Shown here: positions 43,912 through 53,709 of the stretch, in pieces | Position numbering within the stretch: the stretch's first letter is position 1 | Layout: each line of letters begins with the position of its first letter | NCBI RefSeq assembly: GCF_900199455.1 | Contig: NZ_FZQR01000003.1 | Location: forward strand, 597,850 to 661,849 | DNA from: Mesorhizobium carmichaelinearum | Lineage (GTDB): Bacteria; Pseudomonadota; Alphaproteobacteria; Rhizobiales; Rhizobiaceae | DNA: 64,000 bases | Direction: 5' to 3' | The notes under the pieces: model-generated | Database searches by the model: none | Told to the model about the DNA's origin: nothing | What the model saw: only the letters and a program-made list of their open reading frames with translations | Position numbers and translations under genes: made by a program

Positions 43912-43961
43912 GGTATCGATAGGTGCAGCGTGCAAAGACCAACGATATCGAGGATGACGCC

Positions 43962-44969
43962 ATGAAATTCACCCTTTCCGCCCTTGCTGGTGCCGCCGCA
44001 CTTGCAATCAGCCTGGCTGCCGGTCCGGCGATGGCCGAGGACGCCGGCATCATCGTCTACAACGCCCAGCACGAAAGCTTGGCCAAGGAATGGGCCGAAG
44101 GCTTCACCAAGGAAACCGGCATCAAGGTCACCTTGCGCAATGGCGGCGACAGCGACTTCTCCAACCAGATCGTCGCCGAAGGCGCCGCCTCGCCAGCCGA
44201 CGTGTTCCTCACCGAAAACTCGCCAGCCATGGTGCTGGTCGAGAATGCCGGCCTGTTCGCGCCGGTCGACGCCGACACGCTGGCCCAGGTACCGCAGGAC
44301 TACCAGGCCGCCAGCGGCAAATGGGTGGGCGTGGCCGCGCGCAGCACCGTCTTTGCCTACAACACGACCAAGCTCAAGGCCGACCAGTTGCCCAAGTCGC
44401 TGCTCGACCTCGCCGATCCGAGCTGGAAGGGCCGTTGGGCGGCCTCGCCCTCGGGCGCCGATTTCCAGGCCATCGTCAGCGCTTTGCTGCAACTCAAGGG
44501 TGAGGCCGCCACGGCGGACTGGCTGAAGGCGATGAAGGCGAATTTCACCGCCTACAAGGGCAACAGCACCGTGATGAAGGCGGTCAACGCCGGCGAGATC
44601 GAAGGCGGGGTGATCTATCACTATTACTACTTTGGCGATCAGGCCAAGACCGGCGAGAACAGCAAGAGCGTCGCGCTGCACTATTTCAAGAACCAGGATC
44701 CGGGCGCTTTCGTCTCGGTCTCCGGCGGCGGCGTGCTCGCCTCGAGCAAGCATCCGAAGGAAGCCCAGGCCTTCCTGAAATGGGTGACCGGCAAGGGCGG
44801 CCAGGACGTGCTGAAGAACGGGACCTCCTTCGAATACGCTGTCGGTAAGGGTGCCGGGTCCAACCCGAAGCTGGTGCCGCTGGTCGATCTGCAGGCACCG
44901 AAGGTCGACCCCACGACGCTGAACTCCAAGAAGGTCACCGACCTGATGACGGCAGCCGGCTTGCTTTAG
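43962..44969 (+). CDS. Ferric iron ABC transporter, periplasmic binding protein
   Basis: A 335-residue FbpA/AfuA-like protein. A signal peptide (LSALAGAAALAISLAAGPAMA, about residues 4-24) precedes IIVYNAQHESLAKEWAEGFT, the start typical of ferric iron binding proteins. Iron-ligand candidates are the Tyr residues in GVIYHYYYFGDQ; family members use two adjacent tyrosines and here three follow each other. It captures ferric iron in the periplasm and passes it to the permease encoded downstream. A terminator-like hairpin between it and the permease gene suggests higher expression of the binding protein. Confidence 0.92.
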   Translation: MKFTLSALAGAAALAISLAAGPAMAEDAGIIVYNAQHESLAKEWAEGFTKETGIKVTLRNGGDSDFSNQIVAEGAASPADVFLTENSPAMVLVENAGLFAPVDADTLAQVPQDYQAASGKWVGVAARSTVFAYNTTKLKADQLPKSLLDLADPSWKGRWAASPSGADFQAIVSALLQLKGEAATADWLKAMKANFTAYKGNSTVMKAVNAGEIEGGVIYHYYYFGDQAKTGENSKSVALHYFKNQDPGAFVSVSGGGVLASSKHPKEAQAFLKWVTGKGGQDVLKNGTSFEYAVGKGAGSNPKLVPLVDLQAPKVDPTTLNSKKVTDLMTAAGLL

Positions 44970-45002
44970 TTGCCGTTCGTCCTGATAAGGACGTCAGACC
45001 GT

Positions 45003-45037
45003 GCTCCCGCGGGACTTCCGCGGGAGCGTTTTGTTTT
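45003..45037 (+). terminator. Terminator or attenuator inside the iron ABC operon
   Basis: gctcccgcgg (45003-45012) and ccgcgggagc (45018-45027) pair perfectly around gactt, followed by gttttgtttt. It lies 34 bases after the binding-protein gene and before the permease gene. Partial readthrough would set the high binding protein to permease ratio usual for ABC importers. Confidence 0.85.
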
Positions 45038-45136
45038 CGAGATGGCATTCGTCGATGACGACACGCTGCGTTCCTGGCCGCGATCGCGGTTCTTCAATTG
45101 CTGCCGCTGGACGGCAGCGGCACGGCGTCTGACCTG

Positions 45137-46717
45137 ATGCAGTCCGCCGTCGATCTCACGCGCTCGGGCTTGCCGCCGAAGATGCGCAGAAGGCCGCAGC
45201 GGCGGGCGGCACCCTGGCTTGTCACTGCCGCTGTTCTCGTCTCGCTGCTCGCCCTTGTACCGCTCGCCTTCATCATCTGGATCGCGGTGCAGACCGGCTG
45301 GGAGACTGTCTACGCACTGGTCTTCCGGCCGCGCGTCGGCGAACTGCTGGTCAACACCACGCTGCTCGAGCTGCTGGCCGTGCCGATCGCCATCGTGCTG
45401 TCGGTCGCACTGGCCTGGCTGACCGAGCGCAGCGACCTGCCCGGCGCCCGGCTGTGGGCCTGGCTGTGCGTGGCGCCGCTCGCCATCCCCGCTTTCGTGC
45501 ACTCCTATGCCTGGATCACCATGGTGCCCGGGCTGCACGGCCTGTGGGCTGGCGTGCTGGTGTCGGTGATCGCCTATTTCCCCTTCCTCTATCTGCCCAT
45601 ATCGGCGGCGCTGCGCCGTCTCGACCCCGCCCTCGAGGATGCGGCTGCCGCCCTTGGCCTTGGACCCTGGCGCGTCTTCTGGCGGGTCGTGCTGCCGCAG
45701 CTCAGGCTCGCCATCTGCGGCGGCTCGCTGCTGGTCGGACTGCATCTGCTGGCCGAATACGGCCTCTACGTCTTCATCCGCTTCGACACCTTCACCACCG
45801 CGATCGTCGACCAGTTCCAGTCGACCTTCAATGGACCGGCCGCCAACATGTTGGCCGGCGTGCTGGTGACTTGCTGCTTCGTGCTTCTGGGTCTCGAAGT
45901 GCTGGTGCGCGGCGAGGAGCGTTATGCCCGTGTCGGCTCCGGCGCGGCGCGCTACCAGCAGCGCACGAGGCTCGGCCGCGCCACCGTTCCGAGCCTGGCC
46001 TTGCTGGTCGTCACCACGCTGCTGGCGCTTGGTGTGCCGTTCGTCACCATCGGCCGCTGGCTCGTCGCCGGCGGCGCCGATGTCTGGCGTCTCGACGAGA
46101 TCGGCCTGGCGCTCGGCCAGACGCTGTTCCTGGCGCTTGCCGGCGCGCTGCTCGCCACCGTCGCCGCCATGCCGATGGCCTGGATCTCGATCCGCGCGCC
46201 GGGGCCGTTGCAGCGCCTGCTGGAGGGTTGCAACTACATCGTCGGCTCGCTACCGGGTGTCGTCATCGCGCTGGCGTTGGTCACCATCACCGTGCGCATT
46301 GCGCTTCCGCTCTATCAGACGCTGTTCACCATCCTGGTCGCCTATGCACTCATGTTCCTGCCGCGGGCCCTGGTCAGCCTGCGCGCCTCGATCGCCCAGG
46401 CCCCGGTCGAACTCGAGCGCGCCGCGTCCAGCCTTGGCCGGCGTCCGCTCAACGCGCTGTGGTCGACGACCATCCGCCTGTCGGCACCCGGTGCCGCGGC
46501 CGGCATGGCGCTGGTGGCGCTCGGCATCATGAACGAACTGACCGCGACCCAGATGCTGGCGCCGAACGGCACCCGCACACTGGCGATGGCGTTCTGGTCC
46601 TACAGCGGCGAGATCGACTACGCCTCGGCGGCGCCTTACGCCTTCATCATGGTGGCGATGTCGCTGCCGCTGACCTGGCTGCTCTATATCCAGTCGAAAC
46701 GGATGGCTGGACGATGA
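45137..46717 (+). CDS. Ferric iron ABC transporter permease
   Basis: About 526 residues, a fused two-domain FbpB-type permease with about twelve helices. The two EAA loops that touch the ATPase are visible: [20 protein letters not shown] (about residue 170) and [20 protein letters not shown] (about residue 435). The second half carries [20 protein letters not shown] at 45137 is preferred; a TTG at 45098 and an ATG at 45182 are in frame. Its stop overlaps the ATPase start by four bases. Confidence 0.9.
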   Translation: MQSAVDLTRSGLPPKMRRRPQRRAAPWLVTAAVLVSLLALVPLAFIIWIAVQTGWETVYALVFRPRVGELLVNTTLLELLAVPIAIVLSVALAWLTERSDLPGARLWAWLCVAPLAIPAFVHSYAWITMVPGLHGLWAGVLVSVIAYFPFLYLPISAALRRLDPALEDAAAALGLGPWRVFWRVVLPQLRLAICGGSLLVGLHLLAEYGLYVFIRFDTFTTAIVDQFQSTFNGPAANMLAGVLVTCCFVLLGLEVLVRGEERYARVGSGAARYQQRTRLGRATVPSLALLVVTTLLALGVPFVTIGRWLVAGGADVWRLDEIGLALGQTLFLALAGALLATVAAMPMAWISIRAPGPLQRLLEGCNYIVGSLPGVVIALALVTITVRIALPLYQTLFTILVAYALMFLPRALVSLRASIAQAPVELERAASSLGRRPLNALWSTTIRLSAPGAAAGMALVALGIMNELTATQMLAPNGTRTLAMAFWSYSGEIDYASAAPYAFIMVAMSLPLTWLLYIQSKRMAGR

Positions 46718-47796
46718 GCTTTCTCGAAATCAGCGGCCTGCACAAGCATTACGGCCCGGTCGCCGCACTGGCCGGCGTCGACCTCAATGTCGCCAGCGGC
46801 AGCCGGACCGCAATTGTTGGCCCCTCCGGCTGCGGCAAGACGACCTTACTGCGGCTGATCGCCGGCTTCGAGGCACCTGACCAGGGCCGCATCGTGCTCG
46901 ACGGCGAGGTGCTGGCCAATGGCGGCGCCGCTGTCCCGGCGCATCGCCGCGGCATCGGTGTGGTGGCGCAGGACGGCGCGCTGTTCCCGCATCTGACCAT
47001 CGCGGACAATATCGGTTTCGGCCTGGGCCGCGGCGAGGACAAGCGCACCGAGCGTATCGTCGAACTCGCCTATATCGTCGGGCTGGACAAGGCGATCCTC
47101 AAGCGCCGCCCGCACGAACTCTCCGGCGGCCAGCAGCAGCGCGTGGCGCTCGCCCGCGCCATGGCGATGAAGCCAAGGCTGATGCTGCTCGACGAGCCGT
47201 TCTCGGCCTTGGATACCGGCCTGCGCGCCTCGATGCGCAAGGCGGTGGCCGAACTGCTGGAGGCGGCCGGCATCACCACCATTCTGGTGACGCACGACCA
47301 GGCCGAGGCGCTGTCCTTCGCTGCCCAAGTGGCGGTGATGCGCGACGGCATATTCTCGCAGGTCGGCACGCCGCGCGATCTCTACCTCAAGCCGAAGGAC
47401 AGGATGATCGCCGAATTCCTCGGTGATGCCATCATCCTGCCGGCAAGCATTTCTGGCGGCTTCGCCAGCTCGCCACTCGGCCGCATCGCCGTCGACACCA
47501 ATGACAGCCGCGATATCGCCCGCATCATGCTGCGGCCGGAGCAGATCGGGCTGAAACGGACATCGCGCGAGGGCATGTCGGGCACGCCGGACATGCTGTT
47601 CGGCGAGGTGACGGAATCGGAATTCGCCGGCTCGACATGCACGGTCGCGGTGCGGCTGCTGAACAACGCCGATCCGCCGGATGCCGCCGCGATCGGCAAC
47701 ACGCCGCTGATCCTGCGCAAATCCGGCATGGATGCCCCGGCGGTCGGCGAGATCGTGCGGCTCACCGTGTCCGGAAAGGCACATGTGTTCACCTGA
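46714..47796 (+). CDS. Ferric iron ABC transporter ATP-binding protein
   Basis: A 360-residue FbpC-type ATPase. Walker A is [16 protein letters not shown] (about residues 35-50), the signature [17 protein letters not shown] (about 134-150), Walker [13 protein letters not shown], and the H-loop [14 protein letters not shown]. The C-terminal part has a TOBE-type domain with [15 protein letters not shown] at 46714 overlaps the permease stop. It completes a three-gene iron importer. Confidence 0.93.
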   Translation: MSFLEISGLHKHYGPVAALAGVDLNVASGSRTAIVGPSGCGKTTLLRLIAGFEAPDQGRIVLDGEVLANGGAAVPAHRRGIGVVAQDGALFPHLTIADNIGFGLGRGEDKRTERIVELAYIVGLDKAILKRRPHELSGGQQQRVALARAMAMKPRLMLLDEPFSALDTGLRASMRKAVAELLEAAGITTILVTHDQAEALSFAAQVAVMRDGIFSQVGTPRDLYLKPKDRMIAEFLGDAIILPASISGGFASSPLGRIAVDTNDSRDIARIMLRPEQIGLKRTSREGMSGTPDMLFGEVTESEFAGSTCTVAVRLLNNADPPDAAAIGNTPLILRKSGMDAPAVGEIVRLTVSGKAHVFT

Positions 47797-47900
47797 AGGT
47801 CTGACGGCGCTGCGCCCGGCATGCAGTGGCGAGGTCACGCGATGATGCGTTTTCCGGATTCGGCCGAGTAGATCGGCCACTGCTCAACGAGGCTTGAGAA

Positions 47901-49001
47901 TCAGAGCGCCGGCTCGGGTACGGACGCCTTGAAGACATCGAGGCGGCTTCCCGTCTCCGGCGAGAAGAAATGCATGTCCTCCGGCGAAAACTTCAGGCCG
48001 ACCGGGCTGCCGGGTTCAGGGTGGATGGCCTCCGACGTCATCACCGAAAACGGTGCGCCGTCGAGATCGACATAGATGACCCGGCCCGCGCCCAATTCCT
48101 CGACCAGGTCGACAGTGGCCTTGAGCGCGCCCGCAGTATTCGGCGCCACCAGGCGCACGGCTTCCGGCCGGATGCCCATCGCGACCTTGGTGCCGACCGG
48201 CAGGCCGGCGCGTGTCATGGTCAGGTGCCGGCTACCGCCGAGCAGCGACAGCCCGTCGAGCTCGACCGTGCCTTCCAGAATGTTCATCGCCGGCGCCCCG
48301 ACGAAGGTGGCGACGAAGCGGCTGGCCGGACGGCTGTAGACTTCCGCCGGTGTACCGACCTGTTCGACCCGTCCGCCATTCATCACCACCAGCCTGTCGG
48401 CAAGCGTCATCGCCTCGACCTGGTCATGAGTGACGAAGACGGAGGTGGCGTTCAGCCGGCGGTGCAGCTTGCGGATTTCCGAGCGCATCTGCACGCGCAG
48501 CTTGGCGTCGAGATTGGACAGCGGCTCATCGAACAGGAACACCTTTGGCTCGCGGATCATCGCCCGGCCCATGGCGACGCGCTGGCGCTGGCCGCCGGAA
48601 AGCGCCATCGGCTTGCGGTCGAGCAGGTGTTCGAGCTCGAGCGTACGCGCGACCGCCTGGATCCGCTGTGTACGTTCCGCCGAGGGAACGCCGGCAACCT
48701 TGAGCGAATAGCCGATGTTCTGCGCCACGCTCATATGCGGATAGAGCGCGTAGTTCTGGAACACCATGGCGCAGCCGCGCTCGCGTGGTTCCAGTCTGTT
48801 GACCACCGTGCCGTCGATGGCGATCGTGCCGCCGGAAATGTCCTCAAGCCCGGCGATCATGCGCAGCAGCGTCGACTTGCCGCAGCCGGACGGTCCGAGG
48901 ATGACGACGAATTCGCCCGAGGCGAAGTCGAGGTCGACACCGTGCACGACCTGCGTCTTGGCGTAATTCTTCTTGACGCCGCGTATGGTGATGGAGGCCA
49001 T
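47901..49001 (-). CDS. ugpC: sn-Glycerol-3-phosphate ABC transporter ATP-binding protein UgpC
   Basis: A 366-residue carbohydrate-type ATPase (MalK/UgpC). Walker A is [16 protein letters not shown], the signature [18 protein letters not shown], Walker [14 protein letters not shown] and the H-loop [20 protein letters not shown]. The C-terminal TOBE regulatory domain (about residues 240-350) includes [13 protein letters not shown] and [13 protein letters not shown]. The assignment to glycerol-3-phosphate rests on gene order ugpB-ugpA-ugpE-ugpC. It lies 12 bases after ugpE. Confidence 0.9.
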   Translation of the reverse strand: MASITIRGVKKNYAKTQVVHGVDLDFASGEFVVILGPSGCGKSTLLRMIAGLEDISGGTIAIDGTVVNRLEPRERGCAMVFQNYALYPHMSVAQNIGYSLKVAGVPSAERTQRIQAVARTLELEHLLDRKPMALSGGQRQRVAMGRAMIREPKVFLFDEPLSNLDAKLRVQMRSEIRKLHRRLNATSVFVTHDQVEAMTLADRLVVMNGGRVEQVGTPAEVYSRPASRFVATFVGAPAMNILEGTVELDGLSLLGGSRHLTMTRAGLPVGTKVAMGIRPEAVRLVAPNTAGALKATVDLVEELGAGRVIYVDLDGAPFSVMTSEAIHPEPGSPVGLKFSPEDMHFFSPETGSRLDVFKASVPEPAL

Positions 49002-49013
49002 TTTTGTCTCCTG

Positions 49014-49928
49014 TTATTTCTCGGTGGCGATCAGGCCACGCACGATCCAGCGTTGCATGAGCACCACGACAAGCAGCGGCGGCAGCATGACGATCAGCGT
49101 GCCGGCCATGGCAATGTGCCATTCCGGAGTGCCGCCGACATTGGGGATCAGCTGTTTGAGCTCGGTCACCGCCATCGCATGCGACTGGTCGGTGGTGATG
49201 AGCAGCGGCCACAGATACTGGTTCCAGGCCCACAGGAACATGATGGTGCCGAGCGCCGCCATATTGTTGCGCGACAGCGGAAGAAGGACATCGATGAAGA
49301 AACGCAGCGGCCCTGCACCGTCCATACGCGCTGCCTCGGTCAGTTCATCCGGCACGGTGAGGAAGAACTGCCGGTACAGGAACGTACCGGTGGCCGTGGC
49401 GACCAACGGCAGGATCAGTCCGGGGTAGGAATTGAGCAGCCCGAGGCTGAGCGAGACCTGCACGCCCGACACCTTCTCGATCAGCCAGCTCAAGCCTATC
49501 ACGTCGAAAATGGCCTGATAGGGCGACAGCACATTGGCGACGACCGCGTAGGTCGGCACGATGCGCACTTCCAGCGGCAGCATCAGGGTGACGAAGATCA
49601 GCCAGAAGATGAACATCCGGCCGGGAAAGCGGAAATAGACGATCGAGAAGGCGGTGAGCGCCGAAATGATCACTTTGCCCGCCGCCACGCCGCCGGCGAC
49701 GATGAAGCTGTTGAGCAGCTTGGGGCCGAGACCGGCCGTCACCCACGCAGTCTTGATGTTGACCCAGAAGTCGCTGCCCGGCAGCAGCGACATCGGCACA
49801 TCGTTGACATCCCGCAGGTTGTGCGACGCGGCGATGGCGACGACCACGAACGGCGCGACGCAGAAGACAAAACCGACGAACAGGATCAGATGCGTGAACA
49901 AATTGAGGAATGGGGTGCGCTCTACCAT
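49014..49928 (-). CDS. ugpE: sn-Glycerol-3-phosphate ABC transporter permease UgpE
   Basis: A 304-residue six-helix permease of the MalG/UgpE class. It starts MVERTPFLNLFTHLILFVGF and carries the EAA loop ELTEAARMDGAGPLRFFIDV (about residues 196-215) that binds the ATPase. The AVTELKQLIPNVGGTPEWHI segment is typical of UgpE. It overlaps nothing but is only 7 bases after ugpA and 12 before ugpC, so all are on one mRNA. Confidence 0.92.
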   Translation of the reverse strand: MVERTPFLNLFTHLILFVGFVFCVAPFVVVAIAASHNLRDVNDVPMSLLPGSDFWVNIKTAWVTAGLGPKLLNSFIVAGGVAAGKVIISALTAFSIVYFRFPGRMFIFWLIFVTLMLPLEVRIVPTYAVVANVLSPYQAIFDVIGLSWLIEKVSGVQVSLSLGLLNSYPGLILPLVATATGTFLYRQFFLTVPDELTEAARMDGAGPLRFFIDVLLPLSRNNMAALGTIMFLWAWNQYLWPLLITTDQSHAMAVTELKQLIPNVGGTPEWHIAMAGTLIVMLPPLLVVVLMQRWIVRGLIATEK

Positions 49929-49935
49929 GTCATCC

Positions 49936-50820
49936 TCACCCGTAATGCACGCGCCGCTCGATGAAGCGGAACTGGAAGATGGTGAGCACGATGATGAGCA
50001 GCATCAGGATGATGCTCTGCGCGGCGGCACCCGAATAATCCAAACCTTTGAAGCCGTCGGAATAGATCTTGTAGACCATCAGATTGGTCGCGTTCGCCGG
50101 GCCGCCTGATGTCATGATGTCGACGATGCCGAAGGAATCCTGGAAGCTTTCGGTGATGTTGATGACCAAGAGGAAGAAGATCGTCGGCGTGATCAGCGGA
50201 AACTGGATGTCCCAGAAACGCCTGATGACGCCGGACCCGTCCATCGCCGCCGCCTCGATAAGCGAACGCGGGATGGCCTGGAATGCGGCCAGGAAGAAGA
50301 TGAAGTTGTAGCCGACATATTTCCAAGAGAAGGCGACGATGATCGACGCCATGGCATCCGCGCCATCGAGACCCGGATCCCAGATCCCCGGCCACATCCG
50401 GTTGATGGCGGAAAGGAACCCCGCCTCCGGCGCCAGGATGAAGCGGAACGCCAGTGCCAACGCAGGTGCCGCGATGCCGTAGGGCCAGATCAACACCACG
50501 CGATAGAGCCGCGAGCCGGCGAGCTGCCGGTCGGTCAAGGCGGCGAGCACCAGCGCGATGAACATCGCAAGACCGGTGCTGATGCCGGCAAAGACAAGGC
50601 TGGCGGTGATCGAGTTCCAGTAGTCGGCGTTGGACAGGATCGAACGGAAATTGTCGAGCCCGACCCAGATGTTGCCGCCGCCCCAGGGCTGCTGCAGCGT
50701 CAGCGACCAGTACACGGCCTGGCCGGCCGGCCAGTAGAAGAACGTGAAGATCAGGAGGAGTTGCGGCACCGCGAAAAGGATGCCAATCGTCCAACTGCTG
50801 AAGGTGACGCGTTTTTCCAT
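49936..50820 (-). CDS. ugpA: sn-Glycerol-3-phosphate ABC transporter permease UgpA
   Basis: A 294-residue six-helix MalF/UgpA-class permease: IGILFAVPQLLLIFTFFYWP at the first helix, FILAPEAGFLSAINRMWPGI in a periplasmic loop and the EAA loop SLIEAAAMDGSGVIRRFWDI (about residues 200-219). It pairs with UgpE. The 107-base gap from ugpB contains a strong hairpin, so this and the next two genes may be expressed lower than ugpB. Confidence 0.92.
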   Translation of the reverse strand: MEKRVTFSSWTIGILFAVPQLLLIFTFFYWPAGQAVYWSLTLQQPWGGGNIWVGLDNFRSILSNADYWNSITASLVFAGISTGLAMFIALVLAALTDRQLAGSRLYRVVLIWPYGIAAPALALAFRFILAPEAGFLSAINRMWPGIWDPGLDGADAMASIIVAFSWKYVGYNFIFFLAAFQAIPRSLIEAAAMDGSGVIRRFWDIQFPLITPTIFFLLVINITESFQDSFGIVDIMTSGGPANATNLMVYKIYSDGFKGLDYSGAAAQSIILMLLIIVLTIFQFRFIERRVHYG

Positions 50821-50876
50821 CGGTCCGCCGATGCCGCTGAGCGGCCAGTCACGTTTGCATTAAATACGCGAAACAA

Positions 50877-50911
50877 CTGCCCGTCGACTCGAAGCATGAG
50901 TCGACGGGCAG
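50877..50911 (-). terminator. Perfect 14-bp hairpin between ugpB and ugpA
   Basis: ctgcccgtcgactc (50877-50890) and gagtcgacgggcag (50898-50911) pair without mismatch around a seven-base loop. It lies 17 bases after ugpB on the minus strand. A short T-rich stretch (gttgtttcg) follows, so it may be a leaky terminator or protect the ugpB mRNA 3' end. Confidence 0.7.
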
Positions 50912-50927
50912 CCTGAAAATTAAGCGA

Positions 50928-52280
50928 TCAGGGCAGGGTCTTGCCCGGATAGGTCTGCTGGAAGCGGTCGAGGATGGCGTCGCCATTCTTGACCAGCGTG
51001 TCGAGGCCTTCCTGGACGCTGACCTTGTTGGCGAAGATCGCCTGCATCTGCGTGCCGAACTCGGCGCGGATCTGGGTGAAGTTGCCCAGGCGCACACCGC
51101 GGGTGATTTCGGTCGGCTCGGAAGCGGTCAGGCTGGCGATGGCGGTTTCACGGCCCTTGTAGGGCGCCTTGTCGTAGAAGCCGCTGGACTTCATGTAGTC
51201 GAAGCCCGACTTGGTCACCGGGATGTAGCCGGTGTTGGTCGACCAGAACAATGCGGTCTTGGGATCGTGGATGAAGTTCAGGAACGCCGCGGCGCCCTTG
51301 TATTCCGCATCCGACTTGCCGGAGAGAACCCAAAGCGAAGCGCCGCCGACGAGCGAATTCTTGCGCTCGGTGCCGGCATAGACCGGCAGTTCGGCGACAT
51401 CCCAATTCATGCCTTCCTTATGCGTCTTGCCGACGGTGCCGTGGTCGCCGACCGAGGTCATGATGACCTGGCAGGTGCCCGAGGCGAAGGCCTGGACCAT
51501 GTCCTGGCCGAGGTCCTTGGATTTGATCTTGATCAGGCCGGCATCATACCATTTCTTGAGATCGGTGACGTACTGCACGAATTTGGTCTTGTTGACTTCC
51601 AGGCGCGCGTCGAGGCCGTCGTAGCCGTTGTTCTTGGTGGCGATCGGCTGATTGTGGATGGCCGAGAACTGCTCCATCAGCTGCCAGCTCTCATTGGCCG
51701 AAATGTTGATGGCCATCGGGCATTCATAGCCGGCATCCTTCATCGCCTTGAGGTCGGCGCCGACATCTTCCCAGGTCTTCGGCGCCTCGGTCTTGCCGAT
51801 CTTGGCAAAGGCGTCCTTGTTCCAGTACAGCAGCGCGGTCGAGGAATTGAACGGGAAGGACAGCATCTCGCCCTTCGACGTCGCGTAGTAGCGCGCGATA
51901 CCGGGGAAATAGTCGGCATAGTCGATCTTGTAGCCGTTTTCTTCCATCAGCTTGTCGGCGGGCTTGTAGGCGCCCGACAGCATCATGGTGGCGGTGCCGA
52001 CGTCATAGACCTGGACGACGGCAGGCTGCTTGCCGGCGCGGAAGGCGGCGATGGTGTTCTGCAGCGTGGCGTCGTAATTGCCCTGGCTGGTGCAGACGAC
52101 TTCATAGTCGGTCTGCGAGGCGTTGAAGTTCTTGCACAGCGTGTCGACGACGCGGGCGAGATCGCCCGAAAGGCCGAACCAGAAATCGAATTTTACCGGC
52201 TCTGCAAAGGCAGGCATCGCCAGCGCGGTGCTGAGCGCGCCAGCGGCAAGGGCAGCAAAGCCCCGCTTGATCATGGTCAT
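50928..52280 (-). CDS. ugpB: sn-Glycerol-3-phosphate ABC transporter periplasmic binding protein UgpB
   Basis: A 450-residue extracellular solute-binding protein of family 1. A signal peptide (MIKRGFAALAAGALSTALAM ending PAFAEP) precedes VKFDFWFGLSGDLARVVDTL, the UgpB start, then YEVVCTSQGNYDATLQNTIA, GTCQVIMTSVGDHGTVGKTH and SLVGGASLWVLSGKSDAEYK. It binds sn-glycerol-3-phosphate or its phosphodiesters in the periplasm. Start ATG 52280 (MTMIKRG) follows agaggg; the longer open frame is not homologous. Such operons are usually phosphate-regulated; a weak Pho-box-like site is upstream. Confidence 0.92.
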   Translation of the reverse strand: MTMIKRGFAALAAGALSTALAMPAFAEPVKFDFWFGLSGDLARVVDTLCKNFNASQTDYEVVCTSQGNYDATLQNTIAAFRAGKQPAVVQVYDVGTATMMLSGAYKPADKLMEENGYKIDYADYFPGIARYYATSKGEMLSFPFNSSTALLYWNKDAFAKIGKTEAPKTWEDVGADLKAMKDAGYECPMAINISANESWQLMEQFSAIHNQPIATKNNGYDGLDARLEVNKTKFVQYVTDLKKWYDAGLIKIKSKDLGQDMVQAFASGTCQVIMTSVGDHGTVGKTHKEGMNWDVAELPVYAGTERKNSLVGGASLWVLSGKSDAEYKGAAAFLNFIHDPKTALFWSTNTGYIPVTKSGFDYMKSSGFYDKAPYKGRETAIASLTASEPTEITRGVRLGNFTQIRAEFGTQMQAIFANKVSVQEGLDTLVKNGDAILDRFQQTYPGKTLP

Positions 52281-52340
52281 GGTTTTCCCTCTTGAGTGGC
52301 TGGTGACAAGGGTCTTGCGCAAGTCCTTGCCCGCTCTCTT

Positions 52341-52358
52341 AGAGAAGGTATGTGACAG
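52341..52358 (-). promoter_or_regulatory. Weak Pho-box-like site upstream of ugpB
   Basis: On the minus strand CTGTCACATACCTTCTCT fits the CTGTCAT-N4-CTGTCAT layout with 6 of 7 matches in the first half and only 4 of 7 in the second. It lies about 60 bases before ugpB. Known PhoB control of ugp operons makes it plausible, but the match is poor. Confidence 0.25.
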
Positions 52359-52522
52359 TTCTGTTGTGGGCCTCCGGCCTTTGCACAGCTGCTCGCTCCT
52401 CTCCCTCGGCGGCTTGGCCGGCATCAAAACGTCACACCGGCGTCCTAGGTAGCTAGGGCGACTGTCGGGGACGTAAAGACCATGATCGGCCGCTATGATT
52501 ATCCGGCTAAAGGGATGATGAA

Positions 52523-53557
52523 ATGCTGGTGCAGCAACTGACGCATGTGTCCATCGCCGACAGGCAGGCGATGCGCGAAGGCCCGCGCGACAGCGCCACC
52601 CATTTGCGGCATGCCGCCGCCATTCCGGCCCTCGGCCAGATCGAAATCGGCGGCACGGCATCGCGCGCCAGCGCCGGCGAGAGCCTGAAGGTGGTGACCT
52701 GGAACGTCGAGCGGCTGCGTCATGTCGACGCCATTGCGGCAACGCTTGCCGCGCAGGTTCCCGACATCGTGCTGTTGTCGGAAGTCGACCAGGGCATGGC
52801 GCGTTCCGGCAACGGCCATCCGCTGCGCACAGTGGCCGATAGGCTCGGCCATGCCTTCGCCTATGGCGTCGAGTTTGTCGAACTTGGCGGCGGCAACGAG
52901 GCCGAGCGTTCGGCCACCGGCGAGGCCACCAATGCGGAAGGCTTTCACGGCAATGCCGTGACCAGCGCCGTCCCGCTGCTCCGCCCCTTCCTGGTGCGCC
53001 TCGACGCCGCCGGTGGCTGGTTCCGGCCGGAACGCGGCCAGCCCCGCGTCGGCGGGCGCATGGCGATCGGTGGCCAGGTGCAGATCGGCAACCGCAGGGT
53101 GACGGTCGTCTCGGTGCATCTGGAAAACCGTACCGATCCGGCCGGCAGGGCCATCCAGACGCGCCACCTCCTCGACGCCATCGACAAGTATGATCCGGAA
53201 GCGCCGGTGCTGCTTGGCGGCGACTTCAACACGCTGACCGCAAGCCATAACGAACGCCATGGCGATCCGGCGGCCTGGCTGGCACGGGTCGCGGCCGAAC
53301 CGGGCCGGCTGATCGATGTTGAACGCCACGAGCCGCTGTTTGCGGTTCTCGCCGGGAGCGGCTTTGACTGGCAGGCCGCCAACAACCTCGACCTGCCCAC
53401 CCAGCGGCGTGAGGCCGGGACGCCGGTCGGCCGCATTGACTGGTTCTTCACCCGCGGCCTCCTGGCCAGCGCGCCTGCCGTTATCGCCGCCATATTGCCG
53501 GACGGCAGTCCGAGTTCGGATCATGAAGCCCTGGCGGTGACCATTCGCCTGAAATAG
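52523..53557 (+). CDS. Endonuclease/exonuclease/phosphatase (EEP) family hydrolase
   Basis: A 344-residue EEP-fold protein. Active-site motifs are all present: Asn in VVTWNVERLRH (about residues 57-67), Glu in IVLLSEVDQG, His/Asn in VVSVHLENRT, Asp-x-Asn in LLGGDFNTLT and Asp-His in SSDHEALAV. The protein has no signal peptide. The family includes nucleases, phosphoinositide phosphatases and sphingomyelinases; the substrate cannot be told. It is divergent from ugpB, so a link to phosphodiester use is conceivable, not shown. Confidence 0.85.
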   Translation: MLVQQLTHVSIADRQAMREGPRDSATHLRHAAAIPALGQIEIGGTASRASAGESLKVVTWNVERLRHVDAIAATLAAQVPDIVLLSEVDQGMARSGNGHPLRTVADRLGHAFAYGVEFVELGGGNEAERSATGEATNAEGFHGNAVTSAVPLLRPFLVRLDAAGGWFRPERGQPRVGGRMAIGGQVQIGNRRVTVVSVHLENRTDPAGRAIQTRHLLDAIDKYDPEAPVLLGGDFNTLTASHNERHGDPAAWLARVAAEPGRLIDVERHEPLFAVLAGSGFDWQAANNLDLPTQRREAGTPVGRIDWFFTRGLLASAPAVIAAILPDGSPSSDHEALAVTIRLK

Positions 53558-53709
53558 CTGGCCTCAGCCGGAAAAAGCCTGTCATCCCGGCAGCCATGTT
53601 GCGCCGGGAAAGCACGCTATGGTTGCAGCTGACTTCATCGATCCTTCAACAGCCAAGCTTTATTCAGTCATATTTCGTTTTTTATTTCCAATGGGCTTGG
53701 GGAAATAAG

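Larger units (their letters stand above)
43643..43961. other. Divergent regulatory region between sigma factor and iron transporter genes
   Basis: A 319-base gap with no supportable gene, bounded by two divergent operons. It contains the SigF-like box at 43663-43688 and a RirA-type iron-responsive motif at 43897-43911 that overlaps a -35-like ttgact (43896-43901), with a -10-like gatagg (43918-43923). Confidence 0.5.
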
